From JAFDVL01 sp043736395 (GTDB lineage Bacteria; Acidobacteriota; Blastocatellia; RBC074): DNA of 9,448 nucleotides. The DNA is taken from the NCBI GenBank assembly GCA_043736395.1, contig JAYTCQ010000139.1, forward strand, positions 1-9,448, given 5' to 3'. Positions 6,725-9,448 of this stretch are shown piece after piece. Position 1 is the first letter of the stretch; each line of letters opens with the position of its first letter. Below the pieces are notes generated by a model that saw nothing but the letters and a program-made list of their open reading frames with translations, ran no database searches and was not told where the DNA came from. The position numbers were made by a program, and so were the translations under genes.

Positions 6725-9448
6725 ATGTTCACCTCGCTTCGCCACCTCCGCGTCGTTCTTGTCAATTTCATCATCATCACCCTTGTTTACGCTCCTGCGC
6801 TGAGTAGTTCGCAGTTTAGAAGAAGTTCGCAGTTCGCAGTGAATTCAATTCGCAGCAATACTGCGAACCTCGAAATGTTATCTGTGAGTTTCCTTGCGCC
6901 GCATGTAGAGCACCGATTGCTGATCAAATTCCGTGATGAAGCGAGTCTGGAAGAGCGTAGTGAAATTATTGAAAACTACGGTGAACCAGAGTTGCAAACC
7001 CGCCGTGTCGGGGAAAGTGTGATCACGCTCAAGCTCAAAGAAAATGTGAGTACTTCGTTGGCGCAGTTGCAACGCATGGATGAAATTGTCGAATGGGTGG
7101 AGCCGGATTATTTGGTGGGTAGTCGGACGTCAGTGATCGGTGGTCGGAAGGCGTTGTCGCGGAGTTTGCGTAATCCTTTAGCGGCGAAGAATCTGACACC
7201 GAAAGCCGCGGTTGTGGCGATAGTAGATACGGGGTTGAGTGGCAAATATAACCAGGGCTGGAATTTTCTGAATGATTCTGACAGCTTCGCCGATGACAAC
7301 GGACACGGCACGGAAATGGCGCGGATCATCACGGAAGTGAATCCTAAAGTTTCCTTGATGCCGCTGAAAGCCTTGGACGCGAACGGCATCGGAACAGTCA
7401 GTAAAATCGCCGCCGCCATTGATTATGCGACGACGAATCACGCCGGAGTGATCCTGCACAGCTTCGGAACCAGTGAACCCTCCAAGCTCATTGAAGAAGC
7501 TCTCAAACGCGCGGAAATGGCGGGAGTCGTCATCATCGCCGCCGCTGGCAATGACGGCGTAGATTTAGAAAAAACGCCGCAATATCCCGCCGCCACGAAT
7601 GCTAGCAATTTGATAACGGTTGCTGCGACCACAAAAAATAACGAACTCACCGATTATTCCAATTTCGGGAAAGGCGTGCATGTCGCGGCTCTTGGTGACG
7701 GAGCGAATGAACTGCGTGGAACTTCTATGGCGTCTGCCAGAGTCGCTGGAATTGCCAGTTTGCTCAAAGCTGAACGTCCGTGGGTTTCAGCCGGAACGAT
7801 TAAATCTACGCTGATGAAAAGTGCGAAGCGTGTCACGTCGCTGAAAGTGGAAAGCGGCATCGCCGATGCCAAAGCTGCCGTCGCAGAATTTCAGAATCCA
7901 AAACCGGACGACAAAGTAAAAGACAAAGATAAAGAACCCAAAAAAGTGAATCGTAAGTTGGAAGAGCGTCGGCAAAAATTGAAAGATTTAGAAAAGGAAA
8001 TCGAGGCGAAGAAACCTTACCACGACGGAGACATGCCGAATTCTGCCAGCTATGACCTTGACCGTACGCGCAACGACAAACCGCGTGAACCGGAAGGTGT
8101 TGTCCGATCAAATGCGTTACAACCAGCCGGGTATCACGATCCCGTTCCGACGAGCACCGCGAATTTCAACAGCTATTTCACGGAATTATCCAAGCCTGCG
8201 AACGACATCGGGATGGCGGGCAGCAAGCCGATGCAGATGGCAGACCCGACGGCGGGGACTTCTGTCATTGGCGGAATGTCCATCAATCTGGGTTCTAAGA
8301 ATCTGAATTTTACCGCTCCTGCCTTGTCGCTGGGCGGACGCGCCGGAATGAATTTGTCGCTTGGCTTAACCTACAATTCACAGGTTTGGTTTAAGAATCC
8401 GGCGACCAATACGATGGTGTATAACGCCGATCGTGGCAACGTCGCACCCGGCTGGCGCATTGGCTTTGGCGCGATTCAGGGTATTAACAGCAGTGGACAA
8501 GTTGGCCCCTACAGCAATTCCGTCACCGGAAAACAGAGCTTTTTATATCTGCAACCGGATGGCACGCGGCGTGATTTGGCGTACAATACGACGACGCTGA
8601 AATATGAAAGTTATGATTCCAGCTATCTGCAATTTGACGCGACGACGAAGATTTTGAAGACAACGAGCGGATCGCAGATCAAGTTCAATGTCTCCGCCAC
8701 CGCCGCCGGAGAATATCAATTACTCCCCACCGAAATCAAAGACCGCAACGGCAATTTCCTTACCGTCGTCTACAAGCTTTTGAGCAATAACGATACGGTG
8801 ATTGATTACATTACGGATACGCTGGGGCGGCGGATAGATTTTTATTATGTGAGCAATAAACTGAAAGAAATCCGGCAGGATCGGAACGGTACAATTTTTA
8901 AATATCTGGTGATTGATTATACGGCGGTGACATTAACCAATGGTTTCACGTCTACGGCAGGTTATTACGATGATGTTTATGATCCCAATACGGGAGACTT
9001 GATTTCTCATACCTGGGTTCCGCCAACGACTTTTAGCATGGATGTGAGTTCCACGACAGCGTACTTACCAACCCGATTGACCTATCCGACGGGAACGAAT
9101 CTGCGGATGTATTACACCAGCTATGGTCAGATTCATAAATTTGAAAAATGGGTTCCGACGATCACAGGACAAGGCGCGGAACGAATCATTGCGCGGACGC
9201 GAATCGGGATGTATTCGGTGGCCGGTGCTTCGTATCCTTCCAGCACTGTTTGGAGTGATGGAGGTGCTGGGGATGGTGGTTTTTGCCCGTACTTTACGCA
9301 ACGAAATGAAAACAACGAGAACTGGTTGAATAATACGGCAAGCTGGGCCACCGCGAGTTATGGGGAAACCTACTATTATGGTTTTGGTGCAAACTCTGGC
9401 AGCGTGTCAGAGCCAACACCGACTGGACAAACGTGGGGAAGCTCTCAT
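6725..9448 (+). CDS. Secreted subtilisin-like (S8) serine protease fused to an RHS/YD-type region, 3' end outside window
   Basis: One frame of 908 codons runs without a stop to the window edge. Residues 8-25 are hydrophobic after a basic start, like a signal peptide or membrane anchor. Residues about 62-131 (EHRLLIKFRDEAS to VEWVEPDYLV) look like an inhibitor I9/fervidolysin-type propeptide. The S8 domain spans about 160-385, with D168 (AIVDTGL), H194 (NGHGTEMA), the oxyanion asparagine N276 (AAAGNDG) and S334 (GTSMASARVAG), so it is probably active. The usual PHVAG after the serine motif reads ARVAG here. Next comes a highly charged, coiled-coil-like linker (about 391-435). From about 507 the protein resembles the N-terminal shell of RHS-repeat proteins: LSLGGRAGMNLSLGLTYNS, FLYLQPDGTRRDL, EIKDRNGNFLTVVY (from about 671), DTLGRRIDFYY (698 on). 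A secreted or surface role is likely; substrate and function are unknown. Any C-terminal toxin-like domain would lie beyond the window. Confidence 0.88.
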   Translation, partial: MFTSLRHLRVVLVNFIIITLVYAPALSSSQFRRSSQFAVNSIRSNTANLEMLSVSFLAPHVEHRLLIKFRDEASLEERSEIIENYGEPELQTRRVGESVITLKLKENVSTSLAQLQRMDEIVEWVEPDYLVGSRTSVIGGRKALSRSLRNPLAAKNLTPKAAVVAIVDTGLSGKYNQGWNFLNDSDSFADDNGHGTEMARIITEVNPKVSLMPLKALDANGIGTVSKIAAAIDYATTNHAGVILHSFGTSEPSKLIEEALKRAEMAGVVIIAAAGNDGVDLEKTPQYPAATNASNLITVAATTKNNELTDYSNFGKGVHVAALGDGANELRGTSMASARVAGIASLLKAERPWVSAGTIKSTLMKSAKRVTSLKVESGIADAKAAVAEFQNPKPDDKVKDKDKEPKKVNRKLEERRQKLKDLEKEIEAKKPYHDGDMPNSASYDLDRTRNDKPREPEGVVRSNALQPAGYHDPVPTSTANFNSYFTELSKPANDIGMAGSKPMQMADPTAGTSVIGGMSINLGSKNLNFTAPALSLGGRAGMNLSLGLTYNSQVWFKNPATNTMVYNADRGNVAPGWRIGFGAIQGINSSGQVGPYSNSVTGKQSFLYLQPDGTRRDLAYNTTTLKYESYDSSYLQFDATTKILKTTSGSQIKFNVSATAAGEYQLLPTEIKDRNGNFLTVVYKLLSNNDTVIDYITDTLGRRIDFYYVSNKLKEIRQDRNGTIFKYLVIDYTAVTLTNGFTSTAGYYDDVYDPNTGDLISHTWVPPTTFSMDVSSTTAYLPTRLTYPTGTNLRMYYTSYGQIHKFEKWVPTITGQGAERIIARTRIGMYSVAGASYPSSTVWSDGGAGDGGFCPYFTQRNENNENWLNNTASWATASYGETYYYGFGANSGSVSEPTPTGQTWGSSH
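6808..6867. repeat. Cluster of TTCGCAG heptamers
   Basis: TTCGCAG occurs directly at 6808, 6826, 6833 and 6849, and inverted (CTGCGAA) at 6861-6867. The last two copies form a perfect 7-bp hairpin with a five-base loop. It lies inside the coding region just after the putative signal peptide, where it encodes a Ser/Gln/Arg-rich stretch of no clear domain. It may be local duplication. Confidence 0.55.

Noticed and set aside
6583..6780. 65-codon open frame on - before the S8-RHS gene
   Set aside because: It overlaps the signal-peptide region of the real gene and has no recognisable features.
1..9448. CRISPR arrays, tRNA or rRNA genes
   Set aside because: I saw no evenly spaced direct repeats, no tRNA cloverleaf-like segments and no rRNA sequence on either strand.

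Overview
The window looks like a chromosomal segment of a Gram-negative bacterium with moderate GC. The best guess is an Acidobacteriota member of the Blastocatellia/Pyrinomonadaceae type. This rests on the gene order (PBP2-RodA followed by an RNase E/G), on an RNase G-sized core carrying a huge charged insertion, and on an RHS-type secreted protein of the style common in that group. The assignment is inference from recalled family features, not from a search. All genes read on the + strand.

Layout. 1-246 is the C-terminal end of penicillin-binding protein 2 (mrdA), and 291-1415 is rodA; together they form the cell-wall elongation polymerase pair. 1416-1900 is a 485-nt gene-free leader with several stem-loops and a 12-bp palindrome. 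1901-4507 encodes an 868-residue ribonuclease E/G whose S1 domain is split by an acidic/arginine-rich insertion of about 380 residues. A Rho-independent terminator (4533-4559) follows directly. 4566-4771 is a head-to-head array of about six short hairpin units forming a roughly 200-bp imperfect palindrome, resembling REP/BIME-type elements. 4933-6255 is a complete enolase with all catalytic residues. 6278-6427 is a 150-bp palindromic element with 27-bp terminal inverted repeats and a TTAG direct duplication on each side, resembling a MITE. 6432-6724 is gene-free. From 6725 to the end of the window one reading frame of 908 codons stays open. It encodes a secreted subtilisin-like (S8) protease with a propeptide, joined through a charged linker to an RHS/YD-type region. 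Its end lies outside the window.

How the parts relate. mrdA-rodA-rng matches the shape-gene neighbourhood seen in many bacteria, where an RNase G homologue sits beside the mre/mrd genes. RNase E/G next to enolase recalls the E. coli RNA degradosome, in which enolase binds RNase E. Here, however, the enzyme lacks a C-terminal scaffold, and a terminator plus repeats separate the two genes. The most unusual items are the S8-RHS fusion, the two different palindromic repeat elements on either side of enolase, and the RNase insertion.
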